A stretch of 64,000 nt of DNA from Verrucomicrobiota bacterium (GCA_023426435.1 JAFAAS010000074.1:1-64000); one strand, 5' to 3'. Numbered from the stretch's first letter, positions 52,935 to 62,220 are shown. The notes: generated from the sequence alone by a model not told the origin. Numbers and translations: made by a program.

Positions 52935-54257
52935 TTAGTGTTGGTGCGCCGCGGCAGGAGCGACGGCCCCGTGCGGGAACAGCAGACTGGGCGTCCCCGC
53001 GAGTTGCGCCTGGCTGTCGATGAGGAACACGCCTTGGGCGGCCACTTCATCGCCCGGCTTCAATCCAGCGCGGACAATGTAAACATCGTTGCCCGCCTCG
53101 TCCTCGATTCGCGGACCAAGCGCGAGCGGGGCGAGTTCGAAACGCAGGCGCCCGTCGCGCTGCCGCTCCGCTACCCGCCATGCGACATGCCGCACGCCGG
53201 TCGAGAGCACCGCGGTTTTCGGCACGAGCGGGAAACGGCCCCACGTCTCCGGTTTAGTCGCATCCGCGGCGTCGAGTTGTGGATCGAGCACGGACTCCAG
53301 GCGCGCATTGATGAGTCCGCCGGGCAGCAGGCGACCTTTCGGGTCGCGGAGATGAATGTGAACCTCGCGCGCTCGGATTTCCATATTCAACTCGGGCGCC
53401 ACCCACGCGACCGTGGCCTCGATATCGCGTAATTCTCCTCTGTCGTCGGACGCCAGACGCACCGGCTGATTTTCGCGGACCCAATGCGCGCGATTCTCCG
53501 GCACGTGCACCACGAGCATATAAGCGGAGGGATCGACGAGCCGAAGGAGCGGCGCGTCACCCATCACTTCCTGTCCGACCTGCGGCAGCCGCGCGGTCAT
53601 GCCCTCGCCGTCGCCTTCAAGGGCCAGCACGACCCGACCGGCGAAGGGGCTCGTAATCGTAACCGTGTCGGTCGGCGCACCGCCGTTCAAAATTGCATCT
53701 GCAACATCGGGGAGGTTCCAGCGCTCGAACCGGTCGCGCAGAGCATTGATCGTGGGCTGGTCGCCGAGTTTCACGGCGGCGGCGAGTTCTCCTTGAGCGC
53801 TGAAAAGCGCGGGGCTGTAGAGATCGACCAGCGGATCGCCAACCTTCACCAACATGCCGACATGACGCGCGGCATTGTGGCGTTTCACGATACGGCCGGC
53901 GACACGCGGGATCACGACTTGCAGAGTGCGATCGTCGTAGCGCACCGCGCCATACGCACGCACCAACGCGCGCGCCGGGCCTTCGGAGACCGTGGCAAGG
54001 TGCACCCCCATGCGGCGCTGCTGCTCCCGCGTGAGTTCGCCGGCAGTGACCTTCGTCATTTTCATGCCGCACACGGGGCAGTCGCCGGGTCGATTGCCGA
54101 TGAAATCCATCATCGGGCAGGCCCAGCGCTCGCCAGTCGACACCTCTTCCGTGTGCTTGTCGGAAACCGAAAACAGCGCGCGTTGTGGCAGGAACGCGAT
54201 GACACCGGCCCCGAGCAAAAGCCCGGTGGCCGCAAAGATCAGTGCTCGTGAACGCAT
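52935..54257 (-). CDS. cusB: CusB-type periplasmic adaptor
   Basis: 440 residues. N-terminal membrane anchor (LIFAATGLLLGAGVIAF), then a heavy-metal-binding domain (WACPMMDF...PGDCPVCGMKM), then the adaptor fold: GRIVKRHNAARHVGMLVKVG (lipoyl), DLYSPALFSAQGEL (hairpin), APTDTVTITSPFAGRVV, LVVHVPENRAHWVRENQPV (barrel), VPKTAVLSTGVRHVAW. Of normal length, unlike the two short Czc adaptors in this window. Ends with HQH. Located 59 bases upstream of cusA on the same strand. Confidence 0.92.
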   Translation of the reverse strand: MRSRALIFAATGLLLGAGVIAFLPQRALFSVSDKHTEEVSTGERWACPMMDFIGNRPGDCPVCGMKMTKVTAGELTREQQRRMGVHLATVSEGPARALVRAYGAVRYDDRTLQVVIPRVAGRIVKRHNAARHVGMLVKVGDPLVDLYSPALFSAQGELAAAVKLGDQPTINALRDRFERWNLPDVADAILNGGAPTDTVTITSPFAGRVVLALEGDGEGMTARLPQVGQEVMGDAPLLRLVDPSAYMLVVHVPENRAHWVRENQPVRLASDDRGELRDIEATVAWVAPELNMEIRAREVHIHLRDPKGRLLPGGLINARLESVLDPQLDAADATKPETWGRFPLVPKTAVLSTGVRHVAWRVAERQRDGRLRFELAPLALGPRIEDEAGNDVYIVRAGLKPGDEVAAQGVFLIDSQAQLAGTPSLLFPHGAVAPAAAHQH

Positions 54258-54263
54258 GGCAGA

Positions 54264-54704
54264 TTACTGTTTGGCGACTTCGTTGCGGAGATAGAGAGGT
54301 CCCCAGCGGTCAGGGTCGGCGCGAAACTTCGGCGGGCACATCTTGCAGCCGAAACCGATCGTCACGCCGTTGTATTGCGCGGTGGCAATCTTCGGATCGA
54401 CCTCCATCCCGCAGATCGCGCAGACCGTGTTTACCGGCTGGTTGGCCGCGGTATCGCTCGAGGTTGTGGCACCGTGGTTCGCATGCGGATCGGCCGCGGG
54501 TGGGTTGGCTGAGGCATCCTTCGCGTCGGCCCCGGTCGTTTCCGCCGGCGCGAGCGTATTCGTCACCATCGACGCGTAGTCGCCGCCGCCAGCCGGATGG
54601 CCAACGTGTTCCGCGTGCGGCTTGAACAGGGCCGAACGCACGACGAGCGCGATGAGCGCGCCGGCCGCGAATGTGGCGAGGAAAATAAAAATGTTACGGA
54701 TCAT
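54264..54704 (-). CDS. Membrane-anchored YHS-like protein of the cus operon
   Basis: 146 residues. An N-terminal signal-anchor (IFIFLATFAAGALIALVVRS) is followed by a His/Ala-rich linker and a C-terminal metal domain: VCAICGMEVDPKIATAQYNG and GFGCKMCPPKFRADPDRWG (C-x2-C...C-x2-C). It lies 10 bases after the channel gene and 6 before cusB. It probably hands Cu(I) to the pump, a job done by CusF in E. coli; this is inference from position. Confidence 0.75.
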   Translation of the reverse strand: MIRNIFIFLATFAAGALIALVVRSALFKPHAEHVGHPAGGGDYASMVTNTLAPAETTGADAKDASANPPAADPHANHGATTSSDTAANQPVNTVCAICGMEVDPKIATAQYNGVTIGFGCKMCPPKFRADPDRWGPLYLRNEVAKQ

Positions 54705-54713
54705 GACAGTGTT

Positions 54714-55958
54714 TCAGTTGTTGGTGGGAAACAGGTTTGCCGGCATGTAGCGCCACAGTTCGGCGCGGGCGGTGCGAACCGCGGTGTCGGCTCGGATGAT
54801 TTGGACTTCCGTCTCGGTCGCTTTCTCGAGGATTTCGACGGTTTGCAGGATCGTGGAATCGCTCATGGAGCCGCCCGCCCCGACGCCTGCGGCGCGCACC
54901 ATGGCGTCGTATTCGGCGTTGAGCCGGCCCAGCGTATCAGCACTCAACTTGCGTGCCGTCGCGGCGAGCTGTTCGGCGCGATCGACGCGCGTGAGTGACG
55001 AAGAAATGCGGTAGCGAGCCGTCGTCGCGTCGGCCTGGGCGGCCGCCCGTTCCGCTTCAGCCGCGCGCGCTTCGGCTCGCGCGTAGCGTCGGCTGCGGAA
55101 TGGAAGCTCAGTCATGAAAGCGACCCCGACCGAGTTCGCATCACCCATGAAGCGCCGCTCCTGTTCGAAGCGGACGCCGACCGCTGTCATCGGGTTTGCG
55201 GAGGCCCGGGCCATTTTCACCATTGCATTGGCTTCGTGGGTTCGAGCCTCCGCGAGACGGATGGCTGCCGCTTCATCGGCCTGAATCTGTTCGACCGTCG
55301 GTGCGGCAAACGCGGGCAACGGCGCATCCGGCGGCAGGCCGAGACGGCCGCGCGCTTCCGCCAGGGCATCCGCTGCCATGCGCTTTTCCTCCTCCGCCAT
55401 CAATTCCATCCCCGCTTTGCGCGACTGCACGGTGAGCCGGTCTGCAATTCGACCACCGCCCGAGGCGATCCGCGATTCGACGCTGCGCAGCACGGCGTCG
55501 AGGCGGGCGATTTGCGTTTCCAACAGCTGGATGCGCGCTTGCGCGCCTTCGGCTTCGGGGATCGCCATTGCGATATCCGCAGCCATTTCGCCTGCCATCA
55601 GCGCGTAATCGGCTTCCGACATCGCGACGGTTGCACGCGCACGTTCGCGATCGGCGGCGCGCTCGCCGCGTTTCGGCAACGGCTGACGCACGTTTACTTC
55701 CCACATCGTTGCACGTTCGTCCATCGGACCGACCATGCGTGAGCCCATGCCTTCGACCTCGACGTCGGCCAGCCTGCCGGCCGAGTTCACACGCTCACGC
55801 GCCGCACCGGTGCGGCGCGCAGCCGCGGAGAGTGCCGGCGCATCGGTGACCGCTTTCAGGAAGTCGGCTTGTTCGGCGGGTGCGGCCGCCGGTTGAGCGA
55901 TGCCCCAGGACGGGAGCATTGCCAGAGCAGCGAGGGCGAGGAGGGGTGTCAGGCGCAT
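54714..55958 (-). CDS. cusC: TolC-family outer membrane channel of the cus system
   Basis: 414 residues. Signal peptide MRLTPLLALAALAMLPSWG. Two outer-membrane efflux repeats: RVNSAGRLADVEVEGMGSRM...LPKRGERAADRERARA and VGVAFMTELPFRSRRYARAE. Rich in Ala/Glu/Arg helices as expected for the periplasmic tunnel. More divergent from the two CzcC copies than they are from each other. Second gene of the operon that starts with the YHS protein at 56424. Confidence 0.85.
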   Translation of the reverse strand: MRLTPLLALAALAMLPSWGIAQPAAAPAEQADFLKAVTDAPALSAAARRTGAARERVNSAGRLADVEVEGMGSRMVGPMDERATMWEVNVRQPLPKRGERAADRERARATVAMSEADYALMAGEMAADIAMAIPEAEGAQARIQLLETQIARLDAVLRSVESRIASGGGRIADRLTVQSRKAGMELMAEEEKRMAADALAEARGRLGLPPDAPLPAFAAPTVEQIQADEAAAIRLAEARTHEANAMVKMARASANPMTAVGVRFEQERRFMGDANSVGVAFMTELPFRSRRYARAEARAAEAERAAAQADATTARYRISSSLTRVDRAEQLAATARKLSADTLGRLNAEYDAMVRAAGVGAGGSMSDSTILQTVEILEKATETEVQIIRADTAVRTARAELWRYMPANLFPTNN

Positions 55959-56010
55959 CGGGAGGAATGACGGAGACCGGTGACAAATCTTACAGCGCGG
56001 CGCGCGCTGG

Positions 56011-56424
56011 TTAATGATGACCGCCGTGACCGTTGCCTTGCTTCAAGCTGGCCTTGGCCTTTTTCGCCGCGTCGATCTTCGCGAGATATTTCGCCGGATC
56101 GCTCATGAAGTCTTCATCGCAACCATTGCAGCAGAACACGACCAGACGATCCGGCTGGCCCTCGACTCGATAGATATATTCCGGCGCCTTGCCCATGCTG
56201 CCGAGTTTCTCGTCGGAGCTCACGCACACATCCAAGGGATAAGCGGTGCGCTCTTTCGCAGCCCAAGCGGCATCTTTTTCACCAACGCGGATCAGTTGGC
56301 CCTTCTTGCCTGCATCGACAGCCTTTGGCGTGGAACCGTGATGATCGTGCTGGGCAAACGCTGGCGCTGCAACGAGCAGTGCACCCGCCGCGAGAAAGGA
56401 AAGGAGGAATGGTTTGGAATTCAT
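56011..56424 (-). CDS. Periplasmic YHS/TRASH-like metal protein (copy 2)
   Basis: 137 residues. Signal peptide MNSKPFLLSFLAAGALLVAA...AFA, then a His-rich start (QHDHHG) and the core YRVEGQPDRLVVFCCNGC, DEDFMSDPAKYLAKI, ending GHGGHH. Clear paralogue of the protein at 44082-44483. First gene of the cus operon, transcribed from the left half of the symmetric divergent promoter at 56441-56505. Confidence 0.8.
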   Translation of the reverse strand: MNSKPFLLSFLAAGALLVAAPAFAQHDHHGSTPKAVDAGKKGQLIRVGEKDAAWAAKERTAYPLDVCVSSDEKLGSMGKAPEYIYRVEGQPDRLVVFCCNGCDEDFMSDPAKYLAKIDAAKKAKASLKQGNGHGGHH

Positions 56425-56440
56425 ATGGGTTGTTCATCAG

Positions 56441-56505
56441 CTATAAACGTCGAAACGCGGAATCCCTCGAAATTTCTGAGGGTTTTTTACGGCCCGGGTT
56501 TATAG
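56441..56505. promoter_or_regulatory. Symmetric divergent ECF-type promoter
   Basis: Plus strand: GAGGG (56478-56482), 15 bases, GTTTATAG (56498-56505), then the cnrY-like start at 56525. Minus strand: GAGGG (56464-56468), 15 bases, GTTTATAG (56441-56448), then the YHS start at 56424. The two GAGGG boxes face each other as CCCTC-gaaatttct-GAGGG, so the whole region is mirror-symmetric at the conserved positions. The -35/-10 assignment is inferred. Confidence 0.65.
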
Positions 56506-56524
56506 TCTGTAGAAGCAACTCACC

Positions 56525-56836
56525 ATGAACTCCTCTGACCGAAACGATCTCTCGCGGACGCTCGCCGACTGGCGCGTGAATCCGACGGCCGACTCCAACT
56601 TCCGTCCGGCGGTCTGGCAGCGCATCCAACAACGCACTTACAACACATGGGCGGCTTACATGCAGGCGCGCCTGGCTGGCTGGTCGATCGCCGCCGTCAT
56701 CGTGGTCGGGGGCGCCACCTTCACCGGCCACTCGCTCGCTCAAGCGAAGATCGACCAGGAACGCGATCAGATGGTCGTCTCTTATCTTGGAAACCTCGAT
56801 CCACGCGTGATGGCCGAGGTCCGACTGGAGAAATGA
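56525..56836 (+). CDS. Membrane anti-sigma factor, CnrY-like (module 2)
   Basis: 103 residues. Cytoplasmic part NDLSRTLADWRVNPTADSNF, RPAVWQRIQQR; one membrane helix (WSIAAVIVVGGATFTGHSL); short periplasmic tail. It shares D-L...P...[FV]-x-P-x-V-W-x-x-I with the module 1 protein at 46790. Its stop overlaps the sensor start (ATGA). Confidence 0.78.
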   Translation: MNSSDRNDLSRTLADWRVNPTADSNFRPAVWQRIQQRTYNTWAAYMQARLAGWSIAAVIVVGGATFTGHSLAQAKIDQERDQMVVSYLGNLDPRVMAEVRLEK

Positions 56837-57315
56837 AGCACCTGGTTACCACGATCGTTGTTCTGGCAAGCCTCGCGGTCGCCGCGGGCGTCGTGGCGTT
56901 TCGCGCGACGGGTGATCCCAAGGTCGAACGCGCACTCGCAAAACAGGACGCAATGGAGTGGCTCCGCGCAGAGTTCCGACTCACCGACGAACAATTCGAG
57001 ACGATCAAAGAATTGCATGACTCCTACTCAGCGGTCTGCGAGGCGCACTGTCGGGACATCATGGGCGCCACGCGCGCCAGCAACGAACTGAGATCACAAT
57101 CGAACGCTGACCCCGCAGCGCTGGCGGGAGCGGAGCAACGTTTGCAGGAGCTGCGGCAGGAGTGCGAATCGGCGATCGCCACTCATGTCCGGCGATGCGC
57201 CTCTCACATGTCGCCCGAAGCAGGCCAGCGTTACCTCGCGCTAATTCTGCCCAAGATTAAGAGTTTCGATCATCAGGCGCCGCCTGATCTTCAGTTGAAC
57301 GAGCACGGACACTGA
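56833..57315 (+). CDS. Periplasmic metal sensor, CnrX-like (module 2)
   Basis: 160 residues; the start is fixed by the ATGA overlap. N-terminal anchor HLVTTIVVLASLAVAAGVVAF, then an all-helical domain: MEWLRAEFRLTDEQFETIKE, LHDSYSAVCEAHCRDIMG, and a second half with CESAIATHVRRCASHMSPEA and a His tail (NEHGH). The Cys/His pairs (C-EAH-C, HVRRC-x-x-H-M) are richer than in module 1 and suggest a thiophilic metal such as Cu(I)/Ag(I). A longer frame from 56647 is spurious. Confidence 0.82.
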   Translation: MKHLVTTIVVLASLAVAAGVVAFRATGDPKVERALAKQDAMEWLRAEFRLTDEQFETIKELHDSYSAVCEAHCRDIMGATRASNELRSQSNADPAALAGAEQRLQELRQECESAIATHVRRCASHMSPEAGQRYLALILPKIKSFDHQAPPDLQLNEHGH

Positions 57316-57317
57316 AC

Positions 57318-57887
57318 ATGGCACCCGCATCAGCTGCGACGACCGATTCGGGTGAGGACGCGGAATTGATGCGCCGTGTCCAAACCGGCGACGAGTCCGC
57401 GCTCGGCACGCTGATGCAGCGCTGGGAATTGCCCGTAAAATCCGTGATCGCGCGAATCGTGCTCAACGCTCGCGACGCCGAGGATCTGGCGCAGGAGACA
57501 TTTGTGCGCCTGTGGCAGCACCGCGCAAAATACGACGTGAGCGCGCCATTTCGTCCGTGGATTTTCGCGCTGGCCGTTAACCTTGCACGCAATCGCCTCC
57601 GCTGGTGGCGCAGTCGCCCCGAGGTGGCACTAGAGGAGTGGACTGACAACGCCAGTGAAGAGCCGACGGGCGCCATTTCGGCCGAGCGCGCGGAGCGTGC
57701 TGCCGCCGTCCGCGATGCCGTCGCTTCCCTGCCGACGGATTTGCGCGAAGCCATCGTTCTTGTGGAATATCAGCACATGAGCCACGCCGAGGTCGCTGCC
57801 ACAGTCGGCGCGACGGCGAAAGCCGTGGAAAACCGCATCCATCGCGCGCGCGAAAAACTGCGCGTGGCCCTGAGGGCGCGGATTTAG
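57318..57887 (+). CDS. ECF sigma factor, CnrH-like (module 2)
   Basis: 189 residues. Region 2: NARDAEDLAQETFVRLWQHR and PWIFALAVNLARNRLRWWR; region 4: LPTDLREAIVLVEYQHMSHA, EVAATVGATAKAVENRIHRA. It starts 2 bases after the sensor stop. With the two genes before it, this forms a complete Y-X-H-type module paralogous to that at 45782-47131. It probably drives both halves of the divergent promoter at 56441-56505 and hence the cus operon. Confidence 0.88.
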   Translation: MAPASAATTDSGEDAELMRRVQTGDESALGTLMQRWELPVKSVIARIVLNARDAEDLAQETFVRLWQHRAKYDVSAPFRPWIFALAVNLARNRLRWWRSRPEVALEEWTDNASEEPTGAISAERAERAAAVRDAVASLPTDLREAIVLVEYQHMSHAEVAATVGATAKAVENRIHRAREKLRVALRARI

Positions 57888-57899
57888 CTGTGTGCTTCT

Positions 57900-58490
57900 T
57901 CAGCCGTCCGTTTCCCTAGAGGCACGCGCCAGCACCAGTCCGAAATGCCAGGGCGGCAGAGTCATTGCGTGACCTTGCTGCGTCAGCATCTTCGTCTCTT
58001 TCGCCCAAGCGTTCACCTGCTCCGGCCGCGGACGAATTGAGAGATCTGGCCCGCGTGGCGTCGGAATGTCTGACCGCCAAAGAATGACGAGCAGGCGGCC
58101 CTGCGGTGAAAGGAGTTCCGCGCTGGAGCGCAACAGCTCCACCGGTTTGTCCGCGTGCAGGATATTGAAAAGGAGCACGGCATCGACACTCCCCGGGGCG
58201 AGCCCAAACCCCTCAGCGATCACATCGCGTTGGGCCACGCTCACGTTCGTGGTTCCCGATGCTTCCAATCGACGTTTCGTCGCGGCGATCATGGCCGGTT
58301 CAATGTCGAATGTATACAGCGGCCCGGAGATCCGCTGCGCGACCGGCACCGTAAACGTCCCATAGCCGCAGCCAATTTCGACCGCCGAGCCGATCCGTTT
58401 ATCGACTCCGAGCCGGTCGAGGATGGCCGGCACGTCGAACAACGTTTCCCAGTAGTCTTGTTCCGGCATGCCGCTGTCGCGCACTTTCAT
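57900..58490 (-). CDS. Class I SAM-dependent methyltransferase
   Basis: 196 residues from the ATG at 58490; upstream codons of the open frame are unlikely. SAM-binding motif I SAVEIGCGYGTFTVPVAQ, motif II acidic residue in LYTFDIEPAMI, motif IV VDAVLLFNILHADKP, then SPQGRLLVILWR. The substrate cannot be told from sequence; such enzymes occur in metal or metalloid (for example arsenite) methylation, but the Cys pattern of ArsM is not present. Convergent with the sigma gene, 12 bases apart. Confidence 0.82.
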   Translation of the reverse strand: MKVRDSGMPEQDYWETLFDVPAILDRLGVDKRIGSAVEIGCGYGTFTVPVAQRISGPLYTFDIEPAMIAATKRRLEASGTTNVSVAQRDVIAEGFGLAPGSVDAVLLFNILHADKPVELLRSSAELLSPQGRLLVILWRSDIPTPRGPDLSIRPRPEQVNAWAKETKMLTQQGHAMTLPPWHFGLVLARASRETDG

Positions 58491-58749
58491 TTGGCCTGAC
58501 ACTGACGGTGAAGCGGCGATGGACAACTCGGACCTTCTCATGCGCGTCATACGGCAGGTGCGCGGACGAGCAATATGTGCAGCCGACAATACCGCGGCAC
58601 TGATCAACAAGCTACGAAGAGGAAGACGCTACCCATCGTTCCCAGCACCCGCGAGACAGAGAGATGAGGCAGGTCAAATCTGTCAGGGACCGCAGGAGAG
58701 GTGGGCGCACCGCGAAGAGCCTCCTCCGCGAAAACCGCGAGGCGGAGTT

Positions 58750-59040
58750 GTGTAGGTCAAGTGCCAGCGAGCGCGATTAAGCCGATGCCTGCCGAGATAG
58801 AGCGGCATGTCCCGCACCCAGAGCGCGGCGACGCAGGCGGTGAGCGCGAGTGGCACCCCTGTAAAGACCCACCGGGCGTCCTTGACGTTGCCGAAGCTCA
58901 CAAAGAGCAGGCCGACGATCAGCACCAGTGCGACCGGCACCACCACTTGCAGGCCATTGCTCGCCGGGATCAGTCGTCGAACGTGCCACCGTATTCCGCC
59001 CAGTAGCCCAAGGGACCTTGACCGCGTCGCGAACGCGTTG
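58750..59040 (-). pseudogene. Frameshifted remnant of a CzcA-type RND pump
   Basis: Three reading-frame pieces together match a CzcA internal region: GYWAEYGGTFDD then a stop; a second frame LQVVVPVALVLIVGLLFVSF, GNVKDARWVFTGVPLALTA, ALWVRDMP; a third frame SISAGIGLIALAGT then a stop. Only about 95 of some 1040 residues remain, so the gene is dead. It lies directly downstream of the intact pump at 59107, on the same strand. Confidence 0.85.
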
Positions 59041-59106
59041 CTCGTGATGCCGAGGAAAGCGGCGAGAAGCAGGATGCATTTCATGCGAATTTACGGGGCT
59101 GAATTT

Positions 59107-62100
59107 TTAGGTAAGGGAAGGTTCCGGAGCTTCATGTTTCGGGCGGTGAACCAAACGATAGAGCGCGGGCAGCACGACGAGGGTGAGCAGCGTCGAGCTG
59201 ACGATGCCGCCGATGACGACGGTCGCCAACGGACGCTGCACCTCGGCGCCGGGGCCGGTGGCGAGCGCCATCGGCACGAAGCCGAGCGACGCCACGAGCG
59301 CCGTCATCATGACCGGGCGCAGGCGGGCCAACGAACCCTCGACCACGGCGACGCCGACTTCGGCTCCGTCTTCCACCAGGCGCTTGATGAAGGAAATCAT
59401 CACGAGGCCGTTGAGGACGGCCACGCCGGAGAGGGCGATGAAACCTACCGCCGCCGAGATGGAGAACGGGATGCCACGCAACCACAGCGCAAGCACGCCG
59501 CCGGTGAGCGCCAGCGGCACGCCGGTGAAAACGAGCAGCGCGTCCTTCACCGAACCCACGCTCATATAGAGCAGGATTAAGATTAGGAGGAGCGTGACCG
59601 GCACGACGAGCTGCAGGCGCTTGGTCGCGGAGATCAGTTGCTCAAACTGGCCGCCGTAATCGACCCAGGTGCCGGCAGGCAGTTGCACCGCCGCCGCCAC
59701 TTTGGCCTGCGCTTCCTCGACGAAGGAGCCGAGATCGCGTCCGCGCACATTGGCGGTGACAACTACCCGGCGCTTGCCGTTCTCGCGACTGATTTGGTTG
59801 AGGCCGGGAGCGACGTTGAGTTTCGCCACTTCGTGCAGGGGGACAAAGCCACCGCCGGGCAGCGGCACGGGAACCTGTCCCATTGCGTTCAGATCGCTGC
59901 GCAGTTTTTCCGGCAAGCGCACCAGCAGATCGAAGCGGCGGTCGCCCTCGAATACCTGCCCGGCAACTTTGCCGCCGAGCGCGATGGAAACCACTTCCTG
60001 CACGTCGGCGATGTTGAGGCCGTGGGTGCGAAGCGCGGTGCGGTCGATTTCGATGCTGAGGGTTGGAAGTCCGGTGACTTGCTCGACGGATACGTCGGAG
60101 GCGCCACCGATGCCGTTCAGCACCTCTTCGACCTCCTTGCCTTTTTCGAGGAGCATATCGAGATCGTCGCCGTAGAGCTTAACCGCCACGTCGCTGCGCA
60201 CACCGGAGATGAGTTCGTTGAAACGCATCTGGATGGGCTGGATGAATTCGTAGCGATTGCCGGGGATGCTGTTCACCACCGCTTCCATTTCGGCGACGAG
60301 CGCGGCCTTGGTCTTTCGCGGGTCGGGCCAGTCCTCCCGTGATTTCATGATGATGAACGTGTCGGCGACACTGGGCGGCATCGGGTCGGTCGCGACCTCG
60401 GCGGTGCCGAGCTTGGAAAAAATCGTCTCGACCTCCGGGAATTTCCGCAGCTCGGCTTCGAGCATACTCTGCATTTCCAGCGCCTGCGTCAGGCTCGTGC
60501 CAGGAATGCGGAGGGCGTGCAGCGCGATGTCGCCCTCATCGAGGCTCGGGATGAACTCACGGCCAAGGCGGGTGAAGAGCAGGCTGGAGAGCACGACGAG
60601 GATAATCGCCGCCGTCGCCACGGCCCAGCGCAGGTTAAGCGCGGCGCGCAGGGTCGGCAGATAGACGGCCTTGGCGCCGCGAATGAGGAAGTTTTCCTTT
60701 TCGGAGATTTTGCCGCGCAGAAGAATCGCCACCGCCGCCGGGACGAACGTGACCGAAAGGAGCATCGCGCCGAGGAGAGCGACGATCACGGTGAATGCCA
60801 TGGGCGTGAACATTTTCCCTTCCACACCGCTCAACGTGAGAATCGGCAGGTAAACCACCATGATGATGAGTTCACCGAAGAGCGTTGGTTTGCGGACCTC
60901 CTTGGTCGCTTCGAACACGAGGTGCAGGCGCTCTTCCAGGGTGAGCAGGCGACGGAGCCGGTGCTGTTCATGGCCGAGACGACGGATGCAGTTTTCCACG
61001 ATGATGACCGCACCATCGACAATGAGGCCGAAGTCGAGGGCACCGAGGCTCATGAGGTTGCCGCTGACTTTCGAGCCGACCATGCCGGTAATCGTGAACA
61101 GCATGGAGAGCGGAATTACCAGGGCGGTGATGAGTGCCGCGCGGAAGTTGCCGAGCAGGGCGAAGAGCACGGCGATGACGAGCAGCGCGCCTTCAACGAG
61201 GTTGGCCTTCACGGTAGCGATGGTTTTCTCCACGAGGTTCGTGCGATCATAAACCGTCTTGGCGACCACGCCTTCCGGCAGGGTGCGGTTGATGGTTTCC
61301 AGTTTCTCGGCCACGCGCTTCGAGACGGTGCGGCTATTTTCGCCGACGAGCATGAAGACCGTGCCGAGGACGATTTCCTCGCCGTTTTCCATCGCGGCTC
61401 CGGTGCGGAGTTCCTTGCCGAGGAGCACTTCGGCTACGTCGGAGACGGCGATGGGCACGCCCTCGCGATGCGCCACGACGATCTGCCGAATGTCGTCCAG
61501 CGTGGCGATCTGGCCGGGAGCGCGGATGAGATACTGCTCGCCGTTGCGCTCGATGTAGCCCGCGCCGACGTTGGCGTTATTGCGCGTCAGTGCGTCGAGC
61601 ACGTCGCGCAAGGTGAGCTGAAAGTGCGTGAGTTTCACCGGATCGGGCGTCACATGGAATTGCTTCTCGTAACCACCGATGGTGTTCACCTCCGTCACGC
61701 CGGGCACCTGCCGCAGTTGCGGACGGACGATCCAATCCTGCACGGTGCGCAGGTCGGTCGGCGAGTGTTCCGCACCCGGCTTGTTCTCGACGGTGAACAT
61801 GAAGATTTCGCCGAGGCCGGTGGAGATCGGTCCCATCGACGGCTCGACGCCTTCGGGCAGCTGTGACTTCACTTCTTGAATACGTTCAGCGACGAGCTGT
61901 CGGGCGAAGTAAATGTCGGTGCCGTCTTCGAAAACGACCGTCACCTGCGAGAGCCCGTAGCGCGAAATCGACCGGGTGTATTCGAGCTTCGGCAAGCCCG
62001 CCATGACGGTCTCGACCGGGAAGGTCAGGCGTTGCTCCGCTTCGAGCGGGGAATAGCCGGGGGCCTCGATATTTATCTGCACCTGGACATTCGTGATGTC

Positions 62101-62220
62101 CGGCACGGCGTCGATCGGCAGCCGTTGGTAGTTGTAGAAGCCGAGGGCGGCGAGGCCCACCGCGGCGAGCATCACGAACCAGCGGTTGCGGATGGAAAAC
62201 TTGAGAATGTGTTCAAGCAT
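59107..62220 (-). CDS. czcA: CzcA-type heavy-metal efflux RND pump (copy 3)
   Basis: 1037 residues. RLPIDAVPDITNVQVQINI, TM4 GALDFGLIVDGAVIIVEN (divalent-cation HME class), RLGREFIPSLDEGDIAL, FIQPIQMRFNEL and GFIALSGVAVLNGLVM. Intact, but without its channel gene and with only the last codons of its adaptor gene upstream, so it can function only with subunits from another locus. More divergent from copies 1 and 2 than they are from each other. Confidence 0.93.
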   Translation of the reverse strand: MLEHILKFSIRNRWFVMLAAVGLAALGFYNYQRLPIDAVPDITNVQVQINIEAPGYSPLEAEQRLTFPVETVMAGLPKLEYTRSISRYGLSQVTVVFEDGTDIYFARQLVAERIQEVKSQLPEGVEPSMGPISTGLGEIFMFTVENKPGAEHSPTDLRTVQDWIVRPQLRQVPGVTEVNTIGGYEKQFHVTPDPVKLTHFQLTLRDVLDALTRNNANVGAGYIERNGEQYLIRAPGQIATLDDIRQIVVAHREGVPIAVSDVAEVLLGKELRTGAAMENGEEIVLGTVFMLVGENSRTVSKRVAEKLETINRTLPEGVVAKTVYDRTNLVEKTIATVKANLVEGALLVIAVLFALLGNFRAALITALVIPLSMLFTITGMVGSKVSGNLMSLGALDFGLIVDGAVIIVENCIRRLGHEQHRLRRLLTLEERLHLVFEATKEVRKPTLFGELIIMVVYLPILTLSGVEGKMFTPMAFTVIVALLGAMLLSVTFVPAAVAILLRGKISEKENFLIRGAKAVYLPTLRAALNLRWAVATAAIILVVLSSLLFTRLGREFIPSLDEGDIALHALRIPGTSLTQALEMQSMLEAELRKFPEVETIFSKLGTAEVATDPMPPSVADTFIIMKSREDWPDPRKTKAALVAEMEAVVNSIPGNRYEFIQPIQMRFNELISGVRSDVAVKLYGDDLDMLLEKGKEVEEVLNGIGGASDVSVEQVTGLPTLSIEIDRTALRTHGLNIADVQEVVSIALGGKVAGQVFEGDRRFDLLVRLPEKLRSDLNAMGQVPVPLPGGGFVPLHEVAKLNVAPGLNQISRENGKRRVVVTANVRGRDLGSFVEEAQAKVAAAVQLPAGTWVDYGGQFEQLISATKRLQLVVPVTLLLILILLYMSVGSVKDALLVFTGVPLALTGGVLALWLRGIPFSISAAVGFIALSGVAVLNGLVMISFIKRLVEDGAEVGVAVVEGSLARLRPVMMTALVASLGFVPMALATGPGAEVQRPLATVVIGGIVSSTLLTLVVLPALYRLVHRPKHEAPEPSLT

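Noticed and set aside
56464..56488. Rho-independent terminator (CCCTC hairpin with six T)
   Set aside because: No plus-strand gene ends upstream; the flanking gene runs the other way. The repeat is better explained as two facing promoter boxes.
60517..61866. 449-residue plus-strand open frame, and similar long frames at 25949-27121, 51349-52527 and 49129-50055
   Set aside because: They are antisense shadows of the RND pump genes, rich in His/Arg/Glu from reversed GC-rich codons, with no recognisable domain.
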